Position numbers and translations under genes: made by a program. Positions 42,103 to 50,760 of a stretch of DNA of 64,000 nt are shown in pieces. The notes under the pieces were generated by a model. The model was not told the origin of the DNA, made no database searches, and saw only the letters and a list, made by a program, of their open reading frames with translations. The DNA comes from Bog-532 sp963830385 (GTDB lineage Bacteria; Actinomycetota; Actinomycetes; Streptosporangiales; Streptosporangiaceae), in assembly GCA_963830385.1 (NCBI GenBank), contig CAWHMD010000004.1, positions 496,001 to 560,000 of the forward strand. Reading direction: 5' to 3'. The first letter of the stretch is position 1. Each line of letters starts with the position of its first letter.

Positions 42103-44391
42103 GAGGCCATCTCCACGCCCCACAGGACCGAGGCAGCGGAGCCGGGCGGGGGGCCGATTGTCGCTACCAAACTGCACGTTCCGGAGCTGTCGGCCGACCG
42201 GGTTTCGCGCCCGAGCCTGGTCGCGGAGCTGCGTGAGGGCTCCCGAGCGCGGCTGATCCTTGTCTCGGCGCCGGCGGGTACCGGCAAGACGACCGTGCTG
42301 GCGAGCTGGCGGGCGGACCCCGCGGAGCAGCGCGCGTTCGCCTGGCTGTCGCTGGATAACCGGGACAACGACCCGGTTCGCTTCTGGAGTTACGTGCTGG
42401 CGGCATTGCGCACCATCGCATCTGATGTGGGCGCTGGAGTGGACGACGCGCTGCGGTCCGCGGGTGGGGATGTGACCGAGCTGGCGCTGCCGTTGCTGGT
42501 CAACGCGCTGACCTCATTGCCGGACCCGATCGTGCTGGTGCTCGATGACTACCACGCGATCACCAGCGCCGATGTGCACCAGTCGATGGAGTTCCTTATC
42601 GACCACCTCCCCCGGACGGTACAGGTGGCGCTGGCCGGGCGCAGCGATCCTCCGCTGGGGCTGGCGCGGCTGCGGGCGAGAGCTGAGCTGCTGGAGATAC
42701 GGGCGGCGGACCTGCGGCTGAGCACTGGGGAGGCGACGGCGTTGCTCAACGGGTCGCTGCGGCTGGGCCTGGCGCCGGAGCAGGTGCGCACTCTGCGGGA
42801 GCGCACGGAGGGATGGGCAGCGGGGCTGCAACTGGTCGGCCTGTCGCTGCGGGGCCGCGAGGACCGGGGGCGCTACATTGCCTCCTTCGCCGGCGATGAT
42901 CGCGAGATCGTCGATTACCTGGTGGCCGAGGTCCTGGACCGCCAGCGCCCGGCGGTCCAGGATTTTCTGCTGCGCACCTCGATCGTGCAGCGCCTCACTG
43001 GTCCGCTGTGCGATGCGCTGCTGGGCAGTACCAACTCCGCGCGCCAGCTCATCGAGCTGGAACGCGCCAACTTGTTCACTATTCCGCTCGATGAGCGCCG
43101 TCAGTGGTATCGCTACCATCACCTGTTCGGTGATCTGCTGGCGCACGAGCTCTCGTTGGCCCTGCCCGATGAGGTTGCGGCGCTGCACCGCCGGGCCTAC
43201 GAGTGGCATCTGCGGGAGGGACTGGTGGCCGAGGCGATCGCCCATGCGATCGCCGCCGGCGATCACCACGAGGCCGCCGAGCTGATCGCTGCTAACTGGC
43301 TCGACTTTGTCAACCGCGGGGAGCTCGTGACGGTCGAGGCCTGGACCTGGGGCCTCCCGGACAAGGCGATTGATCCGCGACTGTGCCTGGCCCGAGCCTG
43401 GATGCTGCTGGTTCTGGGGCGTCCCGGCGAGGTGGAGGCAGAGGTCCGCGCGGCCGAGCGGGGGACGCTGCCGGGGCCGCTGGCTGACGGATCGAGCTCG
43501 GTCGAGTCAAGCGCCGCAATGGTCAGGACCTCGGCGCGGCTGATGCTCGGCGACGTGGGCGCGGCGGCGCAGAGCGCGGCGATCGCCTTGGAGCTCGAGC
43601 CCGATCCGACGGCTCCGTGGCGGCCGCAGGTCACCAACGCCGTCGGCATGACCGCCTTCTGGTCCGGAGCCGCCGAGGAGGCCGAGACCGCGTTCGCGGA
43701 GACCGTGTCGGCTGGCGAGCCGACCGGCTACTACGCGGCGGAGATCTATGCGCTCGGCTACCTGGCGGTGATCTCCGCCCAGCGCGCGAAGCTGGCCGAG
43801 GCTGGCCGGCGGGTGGCCGCAGCACGGGTGCTGGCCAAGCGTCAGGCTCTGGGTGAGCACTGGGTCACCGTGATGACCGACTATGCCGCCGGCGAACTGG
43901 CTCGTGCCCGCGGGGAGTTTCCAGTGGCCCGGGCCGAGGTCGAACACGGGCTCAGCATTGCCCGGCGGTACGGGCTGCGGCTGGACATCGCGTCCGGGCT
44001 GCTGGCACTGGCACGGATCGCCCTGGCGGCCGGTGAGGAAGCAGAGGCCCGGGAGCTGCGCGCCCGGGCGCAGCGCCAGATTGCCGCCTGCCCCGATCCC
44101 GGCTTCCTGCGCGGCTGGGCCAGAGCCGAAGACACTCCGGACCCTGGGTCCGTGCCCGCAGCCGCCGACGGCGTCGATGAGCTCTCCGAGCGCGAGCTGG
44201 CCGTGCTGCGGCTGCTGGCGTCGCGTCTCTCGCTGCGAGAGATCGGAAACGAGCTGTACGTATCGCTGAACACGATCAAGACCCACACCCGCAACGTCTA
44301 CGCCAAGCTCCGGGTGAGCAGCCGCCAGCAGGCCGTGGTCCGGGCTCGCGAACTCGGCCTGCTCGGGCGCTCCAGGCCTGCCCGGCAGTGA
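42103..44391 (+). CDS. MalT-like LuxR family transcriptional regulator 2, unusual start
   Basis: The frame opens after a stop at 42100-42102. It reads PIVATKLHVPELSADRVSRP, P-loop SAPAGTGKTTVLASW, Walker B PIVLVLDDYHAITS, winged part WYRYHHLFGDLLAHEL and a C-terminal LuxR HTH (LSERELAVLRLLASRLSL, ELYVSLNTIKTHTRNVYAKL). No ATG, GTG or TTG precedes the P-loop; the first is GTG 42295, after it. AGGAGG at 42101 is 8 bases before ACG 42115, so an ACG start, or a mutated ATG, is likely; ATC 42109 is too close. Two operator-like repeats lie upstream. Confidence 0.8.
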   Translation, partial: EAISTPHRTEAAEPGGGPIVATKLHVPELSADRVSRPSLVAELREGSRARLILVSAPAGTGKTTVLASWRADPAEQRAFAWLSLDNRDNDPVRFWSYVLAALRTIASDVGAGVDDALRSAGGDVTELALPLLVNALTSLPDPIVLVLDDYHAITSADVHQSMEFLIDHLPRTVQVALAGRSDPPLGLARLRARAELLEIRAADLRLSTGEATALLNGSLRLGLAPEQVRTLRERTEGWAAGLQLVGLSLRGREDRGRYIASFAGDDREIVDYLVAEVLDRQRPAVQDFLLRTSIVQRLTGPLCDALLGSTNSARQLIELERANLFTIPLDERRQWYRYHHLFGDLLAHELSLALPDEVAALHRRAYEWHLREGLVAEAIAHAIAAGDHHEAAELIAANWLDFVNRGELVTVEAWTWGLPDKAIDPRLCLARAWMLLVLGRPGEVEAEVRAAERGTLPGPLADGSSSVESSAAMVRTSARLMLGDVGAAAQSAAIALELEPDPTAPWRPQVTNAVGMTAFWSGAAEEAETAFAETVSAGEPTGYYAAEIYALGYLAVISAQRAKLAEAGRRVAAARVLAKRQALGEHWVTVMTDYAAGELARARGEFPVARAEVEHGLSIARRYGLRLDIASGLLALARIALAAGEEAEARELRARAQRQIAACPDPGFLRGWARAEDTPDPGSVPAAADGVDELSERELAVLRLLASRLSLREIGNELYVSLNTIKTHTRNVYAKLRVSSRQQAVVRARELGLLGRSRPARQ

Positions 44392-44392
44392 C

Positions 44393-45623
44393 ATGCCGCT
44401 ACGCAGAAACCTCGGGTTCCCGGGCACTGCAGCGCTGTCGGTTGGCGGGATGGCACCCACGCTCGCGATGTGGGTCACCGGCGTCCAGGTGGTGCACCTC
44501 CTCGGACGGGCGGCACCGCTCGCGTATCTCCTCGCCGGCGCGGCCGTGCTGCTGATCGGCTTTGGTTTCGCGCGCCTGTCCGCGGCGTTCAGTAACGCCG
44601 GCTCGGTCTACGCCTTCGTAGGCAAGACGCTCGGACCGGGCGCGGGTCTTGCCGCGACCTGAATGCTGCTCGGCACCTACATCGTGTTCCCGCCGGTCTC
44701 GGTGCTCGGCATGGCGGTGTTCACGCAAGCCTTCCTGCGCCACACGGGGATCGTGACAGGTGCGGACTGGCTTCCGATCGCGCTGATCTCGTGGGCACTG
44801 GTCTGGCTGCTGGTCTGGCGTGGCATCAGTTTGACGGCGCGGTCGGTGATCGCGGTGGAGGCCGTCTCGCTGCTGCTGATCGCGGCGCTGATCGTGGTCA
44901 TCTTCGTGCGGCTCGGCACCGGAAACGCTCCGGGCCTCAGACCCTGACCCCTGATGTGTTCTAGCTTCCGCGTGGAACCGGACTGGCGGCGGTCGGGTTC
45001 GCGTGCACCTATGGCATCTTGTCGTTCGGCGGCTTCGAGTCGTCGATCTCAGCTGGCGAGGAGTCATGCCGGCCCACCGAGGTGATCCCGCGATCTATCG
45101 TGGCCGCGGTGTTGTTCGGTACCGCCTTCTACGCGTTCTGCGTCAGCGGGCAGGTCCTTGGATTCGGGGCCGGCTCGGCGGGTGTCACGCGGTTCGCGCG
45201 TTCGACGGCACCCCTCGGTGATCTCGCGCTCGTCTATGTCGGGCCCGCGATGGCCGCCGTGCTCGACGTCGCCGCCGTGCTCAGCGCGCTGGGAGCGGCG
45301 CTCGTTGGCGTGGCCGTCGCGTCGCGAACGCTGCACTGGCTCGCGACCGGATCCTGGCGACTGTCTCGCACCAGACCGGGATCCCGGCCGGCGCGGTGAC
45401 GGCGAGTATGACGCTGACGTTCGCGCCGCTGCTGGCGTTCGGACTGGCCGGCACCGGTGCACTGCGGCTGTACATGCTCAGCGGTGATAAACGGCGACTC
45501 CCGGCCTTTCTCTGCAGCCTCCTTCCCTGCCTCGTCGGGGGCTGGCTCGTGCTCGTGCTCGCGGTCGCGGCCGCCATGCCGCAGCTACGCCGGCGAGTCA
45601 GCGAAGGCCTCGCGCGTAGCTGA
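44393..45623 (+). pseudogene. APC superfamily amino acid permease, multiply disrupted
   Basis: Pieces in order: LSVGGMAPTLAMWVTGVQVV and FARLSAAFSNAGSVYAFVGK, then TGA at 44660 in place of a Trp codon, then MLLGTYIVFPPVSVLGMAVF and an end at 44945, then in another frame FGGFESSISAGEESCRPTEV, IPRSIVAAVLFGTAFYAF, and a last piece FAPLLAFGLAGTGALRLYML to 45623. The order is that of a 12-helix amino acid-polyamine permease. At least two stops and two shifts show it is dead. It starts 2 bases after the regulator stop, so it was probably in the same transcript. Confidence 0.8.
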
Positions 45624-45651
45624 GTTCGCAGATCGGACGCCGCCGGGCAGA

Positions 45652-45694
45652 TCACCCGGGTGAACGGGCTTAGGCGGGTGATGACCGCTCACCC
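45652..45694. promoter_or_regulatory. TCACCCGGGTGA palindrome plus GGGTGA-N7-TCACCC repeat, site 3
   Basis: The perfect palindrome is at 45652-45663; GGGTGA at 45676-45681 and TCACCC at 45689-45694 have the same 7-base gap as at site 2. They lie 83-125 bases before the operon start at 45777. The rest of 45624-45776 holds no gene. Confidence 0.6.
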
Positions 45695-45776
45695 AGCCTG
45701 AAGTGCACAGTGCCAGATATGGACGCTATTCGTTGCCCCGGCCAGGCAGCCATAACCGGCACGATCGAGGAGGCTG

Positions 45777-46103
45777 ATGATGGCTTACCTGAGCGCGAGT
45801 GCGGTCCGGGCTGACGCCGTCTTCGCGTCGGACCTGCAGCACCGCGATGAGCCTAGCGCGGGTCAGGTCCGGCAGGCCGTCGCCGCAGCCATCTGGGCGT
45901 TCGGCTGCCCGGGCTGTGCCGGACGGGTGGCGCAGGAGTTCGGCGATTATCCCGAGACGGCGATGATCCGGATGCGCTGGGCGCGCAGCGTGGTCCGCGA
46001 GGCGTTCGCGGATCCGGCGCCCGGGCCCGGCCCGGGCGCGGGTCTGTCCCGTATCCGGCCCCTGGCGCTGGCCGGTCCCCAAGCGACCGCGAGCGAGGCG
46101 TGA
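45777..46103 (+). CDS. Small conserved protein with CxxC, copy 2 (head of split regulator operon)
   Basis: 108 residues. AVRADAVFASDLQHRDEPSA, FGCPGCAGRVAQEFGDYPET and MIRMRWARSVVREAF match the protein at 27078. The copies are only moderately alike here, in contrast to the near-identity of the ATPase that follows. ATG 46105 of the ATPase comes one base after the stop. A TCACCCGGGTGA site lies upstream. Confidence 0.65.
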   Translation: MMAYLSASAVRADAVFASDLQHRDEPSAGQVRQAVAAAIWAFGCPGCAGRVAQEFGDYPETAMIRMRWARSVVREAFADPAPGPGPGAGLSRIRPLALAGPQATASEA

Positions 46104-46104
46104 C

Positions 46105-47445
46105 ATGACCGCGATGATCAGCGACTCCTCCCCAGAAGCGGGCGGCAGGACCAAGCCGCGGGAGCGGCCGGGCGGGCGGCAAGTCCTGCACGGACGTGCG
46201 GCCGAACAGAGGATGGTCCGTGATCTGCTCCGGCGTGCTCGGCGGGGGGCGGGCGGCGTGGTGCTGGTGGAGGGGGACCCGGGTACCGGCAGGTCCGGGC
46301 TGCTCCGAGACGCCACCGACGACGCAGCGGAGCTGGGCTTTTCGCTGGCCGCGGGGGCGGCGGACCAGCTGGGCCAGGCGATCCCGTTCTTCGCGCTGCG
46401 CGCGGCCCTGCGTGAGCCGTTCGCCGGGCTCAGCGCGGATGATCCCGGTCGTGACCTGCCGGATGCGACCGCGTGGCGGATCACCCAGCTACGAGCGCAC
46501 CTCGAACAGCGAGCCGCCGCCGGCCCGGTCCTGGTCTGCCTGGATGACCTGCACTGGGCCGGCCCGGCCACGCTGGCCGCGCTGCGGGCGTTGCCGCGGG
46601 ACACCAAACGGCACCGGGTCGCCTGGCTCCTGGCACGGTCAAGCACGCCCCACCGCGCCGCGGAGTACCTGTTCGGTCAGCTGGAGCAGGACGGTGCCGC
46701 CCGGCTCACGTTGGGCCCGCTGGATCAGGACGCGGTAGCGGCCATGCTCACCGACGCGTTCGGTGCACCGCCGGACCAGGCCCTGGCCGACCTGGCCCGC
46801 GGCGCCGCCGGGAACCCCTCGCTGGTGGCCGAGCTGATCGGTGGCCTGCGCGAGGATCATGCTGTGCAGGTGACCGGCGGACGCGCCGTGCTGTTGTCGG
46901 CCAGGCTGCCGCAGCGGATTCACCGCCTCGCGCAGCGGCGGCTCGATGGCCTCAGCCAGCGGGCCCGGCATCTGCTGGTGACGGCGGCGGTGCTGGGCCC
47001 GGCGTTCCGGCTGGAAGACGCGGCCGAGATGCTCGGCGCGACCCCGGCCAGGCTGCTGCCCGAAGTCGAGGAGGCGATGGACGCCGCGATCATGACCGCC
47101 GCCGGACACGAGTTCACATTCCGCCACCCGCTGCTGCGCCGCGCCGCCGGCGAGTTGATTCCACGGCCGGCCCGCCAGGCGCTGCACCGCCAGTACGGCG
47201 AGATCTTGCTCAGCCGGGGCGAACCGGCGGTCCGGGCCGCCGGTCACCTGCTCCAGGCCGCGCATCCGGCCGACCGCGCCTCGCTGGCCGGGCTGGACCA
47301 GGCGGCGGCGCAGACGCTGCGCTCAGCGCCCCAGGTCGCAGCCGATCTGGCGCTGCGCGCACTGGAGCTGACCCCTGCGGACGATCCGGATGCGTTGTCC
47401 CGCGCGGTGGCCGGCGCCGAAGCCCTGACCGCGGCCGGCGGCTGA
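46105..47445 (+). CDS. ATPase half of split ATPase-LuxR regulator, copy 2
   Basis: 446 residues. The first 45 residues (MTAMISDSSPEAGGRTKPRE ...) differ clearly from copy 1, but from RRGAGGVVLVEGDPGTGRSG onward the two proteins are identical to ALTAAGG-stop, apart from the penultimate residue. The P-loop Lys is replaced by Arg here too. The TPR/LuxR half continues in the next frame (RLNQAARIARDLLAK). The shared frame break implies that it was present before the two arms were made identical. Confidence 0.75.
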   Translation: MTAMISDSSPEAGGRTKPRERPGGRQVLHGRAAEQRMVRDLLRRARRGAGGVVLVEGDPGTGRSGLLRDATDDAAELGFSLAAGAADQLGQAIPFFALRAALREPFAGLSADDPGRDLPDATAWRITQLRAHLEQRAAAGPVLVCLDDLHWAGPATLAALRALPRDTKRHRVAWLLARSSTPHRAAEYLFGQLEQDGAARLTLGPLDQDAVAAMLTDAFGAPPDQALADLARGAAGNPSLVAELIGGLREDHAVQVTGGRAVLLSARLPQRIHRLAQRRLDGLSQRARHLLVTAAVLGPAFRLEDAAEMLGATPARLLPEVEEAMDAAIMTAAGHEFTFRHPLLRRAAGELIPRPARQALHRQYGEILLSRGEPAVRAAGHLLQAAHPADRASLAGLDQAAAQTLRSAPQVAADLALRALELTPADDPDALSRAVAGAEALTAAGG

Positions 47446-48937
47446 ACCAGGCCGCCCGGATCGCCCGTGACCTGCTGGCCAAGCCGCTGCCACCGGCGGC
47501 CGAGGAGCGGCTGCGGTGCGCCCTGTCCTCGGTCATGTGTGCGCGCGGCCAGGCCCGGGACGCCGCCGACCAGGCCCAGATGGTCCTGGCCCGGCCGCAG
47601 CTGCCCGGCGGCTTGCGGGACCAGGCGCTGGCCGCGCACCTGCAGGCCCTGGCCGGGCTGCGCGACGAACTCGCCGCTCCGGTGGCCGACGCCATCCTGG
47701 CGGCCCCGGGCCAGCACGACAGCCCCGCCGCCGCGGCGGCCCTGCTCGCCCGCGCGGTCATCAGCTGGGACAGCGGCCAGATCAGCGAAGCGCTCAAGCT
47801 GTTGCGCGACGCGGCGCGGCACGGCACCGGGATCACTGCGGATGCCCGCCAGGTCCAGCCGCTGCTCGCGCTCGCCGCCGCCCTGGTCGATCTGCGCCAG
47901 CTCGGCGAGGCGGAGGATATCCTCCGCGCCGCGGACCACCCGGCGCTGCACGACATCCCGGCCCGGGCGGCGCTGTCCATCCTGCGGGCCCGCATCCACC
48001 TGGCCGCCGGCCAGGTGACTGACGCCGCCGCCGACGCCCAGGCGGCCCTGGCCATCGCACGGACCCTCGGCGCGGATGGGTACGCCGCGACCGCGCACAG
48101 TGTGCTGGCCGTGATCGAGCTGCGCCGCGGCGACCTCGCGGCCGCGGCCCAGCACCTCGCCAGCCGCCCCAGGGGAAGCCGACAGTTCGCTGACCTCTAC
48201 GCGCGCTCCGAAACCGCCTTGGCCGAGGCGCAGATCACCGAAGCGCGCGACGGCCCCGCTGCCGCCCTCAGCCACCTCCGGCCGCTCTGCGTCGATCTGA
48301 AGGCCCGGCCCGGGCTCCTGCTCGGCGACCCCGCTCTTGCGGCCTGGCTGGCCCGCACCGCACTGGCCACGGGCGATGGCGAGCTGGCCGCCCGCGCCGC
48401 CCGCGCCGCCCAGGACCTGGCGGAAACCCACCCGGGGTTCCCGGCCCTGGCCGCCGCCGCGGCCCACAGCGGGGGCCTGGCGGGCCGCGACCCGGCCCGC
48501 CTGGCCGAAGCCGCCACGCAGCACCCCGATCCGTGGGCCAGGGCCTCCGCAGCCGAAGACCTCGCCGTCCTGCACGGTCGGCACGGCGACCCGGACCAGG
48601 CCATCGGTCACCTGAAGGACGCACTCGGCGGATACGGCCAGGTCGGTGCCGACCGTGACCAGGCCCGCATCCGGCGGCGGCTGCGCCGGCTCGGCATCCG
48701 CCGCCGCCACTGGAGCACCCCCGCCGCCCGGCCCGTCACCGGGTGGCACAGCCTGACCGGCACCGAGCAAGCCGTCGCCGCCCTCGTCGCCGAGGGACTG
48801 AACAACAACCAGGTCGCCGCCCGCCTGTACATCAGCACCCACACCGTCGCCCACCACCTGCGCCAGGCCTTCCGCAAGCTCAGCATCGCCTCACGCGTCG
48901 AACTCACCCGCATCGTCATCGAGCAGGCCGCGGACGG
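46242..48937 (+). repeat. 2,696-bp inverted repeat, arm 2
   Basis: This arm matches 23821-26516 in inverted orientation. The edges are sharp: outside them the paralogous genes differ at about every third residue. The differences I find inside are one base at the frame-break codon and two in adjoining codons (LKARP here, LEGRP in arm 1). Confidence 0.8.
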
Positions 48938-48944
48938 CTCATGA
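47535..48944 (+). CDS. TPR/LuxR half of split ATPase-LuxR regulator, copy 2
   Basis: 469 residues from ATG 47535, the first start in the frame. The TPR-like region and the LuxR HTH (LTGTEQAVAALVAEGLNNNQ ... STHTVAHHLRQAFRKLS) equal those of copy 1, but here the protein ends VIEQAADGS-stop as expected. If the frame break is real, this half would be a free DNA-binding protein of the size of ordinary LuxR-TPR regulators, made without the ATPase. Confidence 0.75.
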   Translation: MCARGQARDAADQAQMVLARPQLPGGLRDQALAAHLQALAGLRDELAAPVADAILAAPGQHDSPAAAAALLARAVISWDSGQISEALKLLRDAARHGTGITADARQVQPLLALAAALVDLRQLGEAEDILRAADHPALHDIPARAALSILRARIHLAAGQVTDAAADAQAALAIARTLGADGYAATAHSVLAVIELRRGDLAAAAQHLASRPRGSRQFADLYARSETALAEAQITEARDGPAAALSHLRPLCVDLKARPGLLLGDPALAAWLARTALATGDGELAARAARAAQDLAETHPGFPALAAAAAHSGGLAGRDPARLAEAATQHPDPWARASAAEDLAVLHGRHGDPDQAIGHLKDALGGYGQVGADRDQARIRRRLRRLGIRRRHWSTPAARPVTGWHSLTGTEQAVAALVAEGLNNNQVAARLYISTHTVAHHLRQAFRKLSIASRVELTRIVIEQAADGS

Positions 48945-49007
48945 GTTCTCATCGCCTCCAGCGGCCGCGCCTGCCGGGGACCAGCGGAGCGGGACCGTCG
49001 CGGATAG

Positions 49008-49030
49008 CTGATCTGACGATGTGCGGCCGG
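49008..49030 (+). promoter_or_regulatory. DLTMCGR leader motif before the dehalogenase gene
   Basis: CTGATCTGACGATGTG then CGGCCGG; frame IADLTMCGRVAAARLCPWG. It ends 77 bases before GTG 49107. Its frame is open from ATG 48942 and continues without a stop into the dehalogenase gene. Confidence 0.65.
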
Positions 49031-49106
49031 GTCGCGGCGGCCAGGCTTTGCCCGTGGGGCAAGCCGCGAGCTTGCCCCCTGACCACCCGCGAACGAGAGG
49101 TCCCAG

Positions 49107-49721
49107 TGCCTGAGCGACCGATCATCGTCTTCGATGTCAACGAGACCCTGCTCGACCTCCAGGCGATCCGCCCCGTCCTTGACTGGATTTTCAGCGACCC
49201 CGCGGCCATGCGCCTGTGGTTCGCCGGGCTGATCACCTACTCTGAGGCGCTCACGCTGGCCGCCGTCTACGCTCCGTTCACCGGCACCGGCGGTGCCGTG
49301 CTCCGGATGCTCGCTGCCGCCCGCGGCATAACGATCCGTGATGCCGACGGCGCCGAACTCACCGGCCGGTTCCGCCACGATGCCGCCCCATCCCGAGGTC
49401 CCCGCGGCGCTGCGCCGGCTCCGCGACCATGGCTTCCGGCTGTTCACGCTCACCGACAACACGCTGGAGATCTCCGGCCGGCAGCTGGATGCGGCGGGCG
49501 TGATGGATCTGTTCGAGCGCCGTTTCAGCGTGGATGAGACCGTGCGCCGGCACAAGCCGGCGCCGGAGGCCTACCAGTCGGTGGCCGCCGCGCTCGAAAT
49601 CGATCCCGGCGGCATCTGCCTGATCGCGAGCCATGTCTGGGACACCCTCGGTGCCGTCGCGGCGAGCTGGCAGGCCACGCTCATTCTTCACGCGGGCAAG
49701 CGCCCTGGATTAGGGGGAACG
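49107..49721 (+). pseudogene. Haloacid dehalogenase type II-like HAD protein, frameshifted and truncated
   Basis: GTG 49107 has GAGAGG upstream. The first frame reads PIIVFDVNETLLDLQAIRPV, with the nucleophile Asp, and ITYSEALTLAAVYAPF. After a shift near 49380 the next frame gives LRDHGFRLFTLTDNTLEISG (motif II region), RRHKPAPEAYQSVAAAL (motif III Lys) and SHVWDTLGAVAASWQATLIL, where the usual acidic motif IV is weak. The end runs without a stop into a methyltransferase. L-2-haloacid dehalogenases hydrolyse short halo-acids; here the broken frame argues against activity unless the shift is an error. Confidence 0.7.
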
Positions 49722-50579
49722 GTGACGACGTCGGAGAATCCCGCCTACTCTCATGATGACGACGGCTATGTGCTGGGCCATACCTCCGGGGAGTACCAGC
49801 GACAGCGCTGGCAGGCCCGCCTGTGGGAGGATGTCACCGCCCGGCTGCTCGAGCAGGTAGGCGCCCGCGCCAGCCTCCGGTGCCTGGATGTGGGCTGCGG
49901 GTCGGGTGAAGTGATGCGGCTAATGGCCGGGCTGGTTGCGGCGACAGGTCAGGTTACCGGCATCGACCGCGACGACCGGCTGGGCCAAGAGGCGCTACAC
50001 GTGCTGCGCGACACGGTGCCCGGGCGGTTCGCGTTCGTGCACGCCGACGTGGAGACCACCGATGCGGTGCCTGGTGGCCCGTTCGACCTGGTGTTCTGCC
50101 GATTCCTGCTCGTGTTCGCGCATGACCCGGCCGCGCTGGTCCGCAAGCTGTACGCCTGGACACGACCGGGCGGGGTGCTGCTAATGCAGGAATACGATCC
50201 GCGTACCTTCGACATCGAGCCTCAGCTGGACACCTGGGACGAGTTCGAGCGGGTCTTGTACGGGTCGTTCAGGCGGGCCGGTGCGCATCCGTACGTCGGA
50301 CGGCAGCTGCCGCATCTTTTCGCCGCCGCCGGGCTCGGTCCGCCCGACGGGACCGACGTGGCGGGCCTGCTGACCCCGCTGCATGACATCCTGCCGTTGT
50401 ACGAGGCGGCATACCACAGTCTGCGCCCAGCCGCGCTCCAATCCCGGCTGACTACCGAGGCTGCCGGTGAGGCATTCCTTACCGAGCTAGCCGAGGCGGC
50501 GGATCGGCCGGACACCACCGCTATGACACCACTGGTGATAAGCGCCTGGAAACACAAGCCGTTAATCCCGGGCACCTAA
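49722..50579 (+). CDS. Class I SAM-dependent methyltransferase
   Basis: About 285 residues from GTG 49722, which has AGGGGGAA upstream. RCLDVGCGSGEVMRLMAGLV is the SAM motif I, VTGIDRDD the acidic end of strand 2, PFDLVFCRFLLVFAHDP motif II and RPGGVLLMQEYDP motif III. The acceptor is unknown. Upstream the frame is shared with the end of the dehalogenase-like gene, so translation as a fusion is possible, but the internal start looks genuine. Confidence 0.8.
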   Translation: MTTSENPAYSHDDDGYVLGHTSGEYQRQRWQARLWEDVTARLLEQVGARASLRCLDVGCGSGEVMRLMAGLVAATGQVTGIDRDDRLGQEALHVLRDTVPGRFAFVHADVETTDAVPGGPFDLVFCRFLLVFAHDPAALVRKLYAWTRPGGVLLMQEYDPRTFDIEPQLDTWDEFERVLYGSFRRAGAHPYVGRQLPHLFAAAGLGPPDGTDVAGLLTPLHDILPLYEAAYHSLRPAALQSRLTTEAAGEAFLTELAEAADRPDTTAMTPLVISAWKHKPLIPGT

Positions 50580-50760
50580 CTTCAATCGTTCCGGCTGTTT
50601 GAGGTCCGGTTACTGGCTGTGCTGCCGCCCGGTTTCGGGCTTGATGCCTGTTTAGCTGCCGGCGGCAGTCGTGTGGTGGTCCCCGGTCTGCCCGGGTGCG
50701 CACCGGCTCCGACCGCGCCGGGTGGTCCTCCTTCCTGATGTCGTGCTTGATTGTTGCTGG

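Noticed and set aside
42295..44391. GTG 42295 as start of MalT-like regulator 2
   Set aside because: It would remove the P-loop, which lies in the same open frame immediately upstream.
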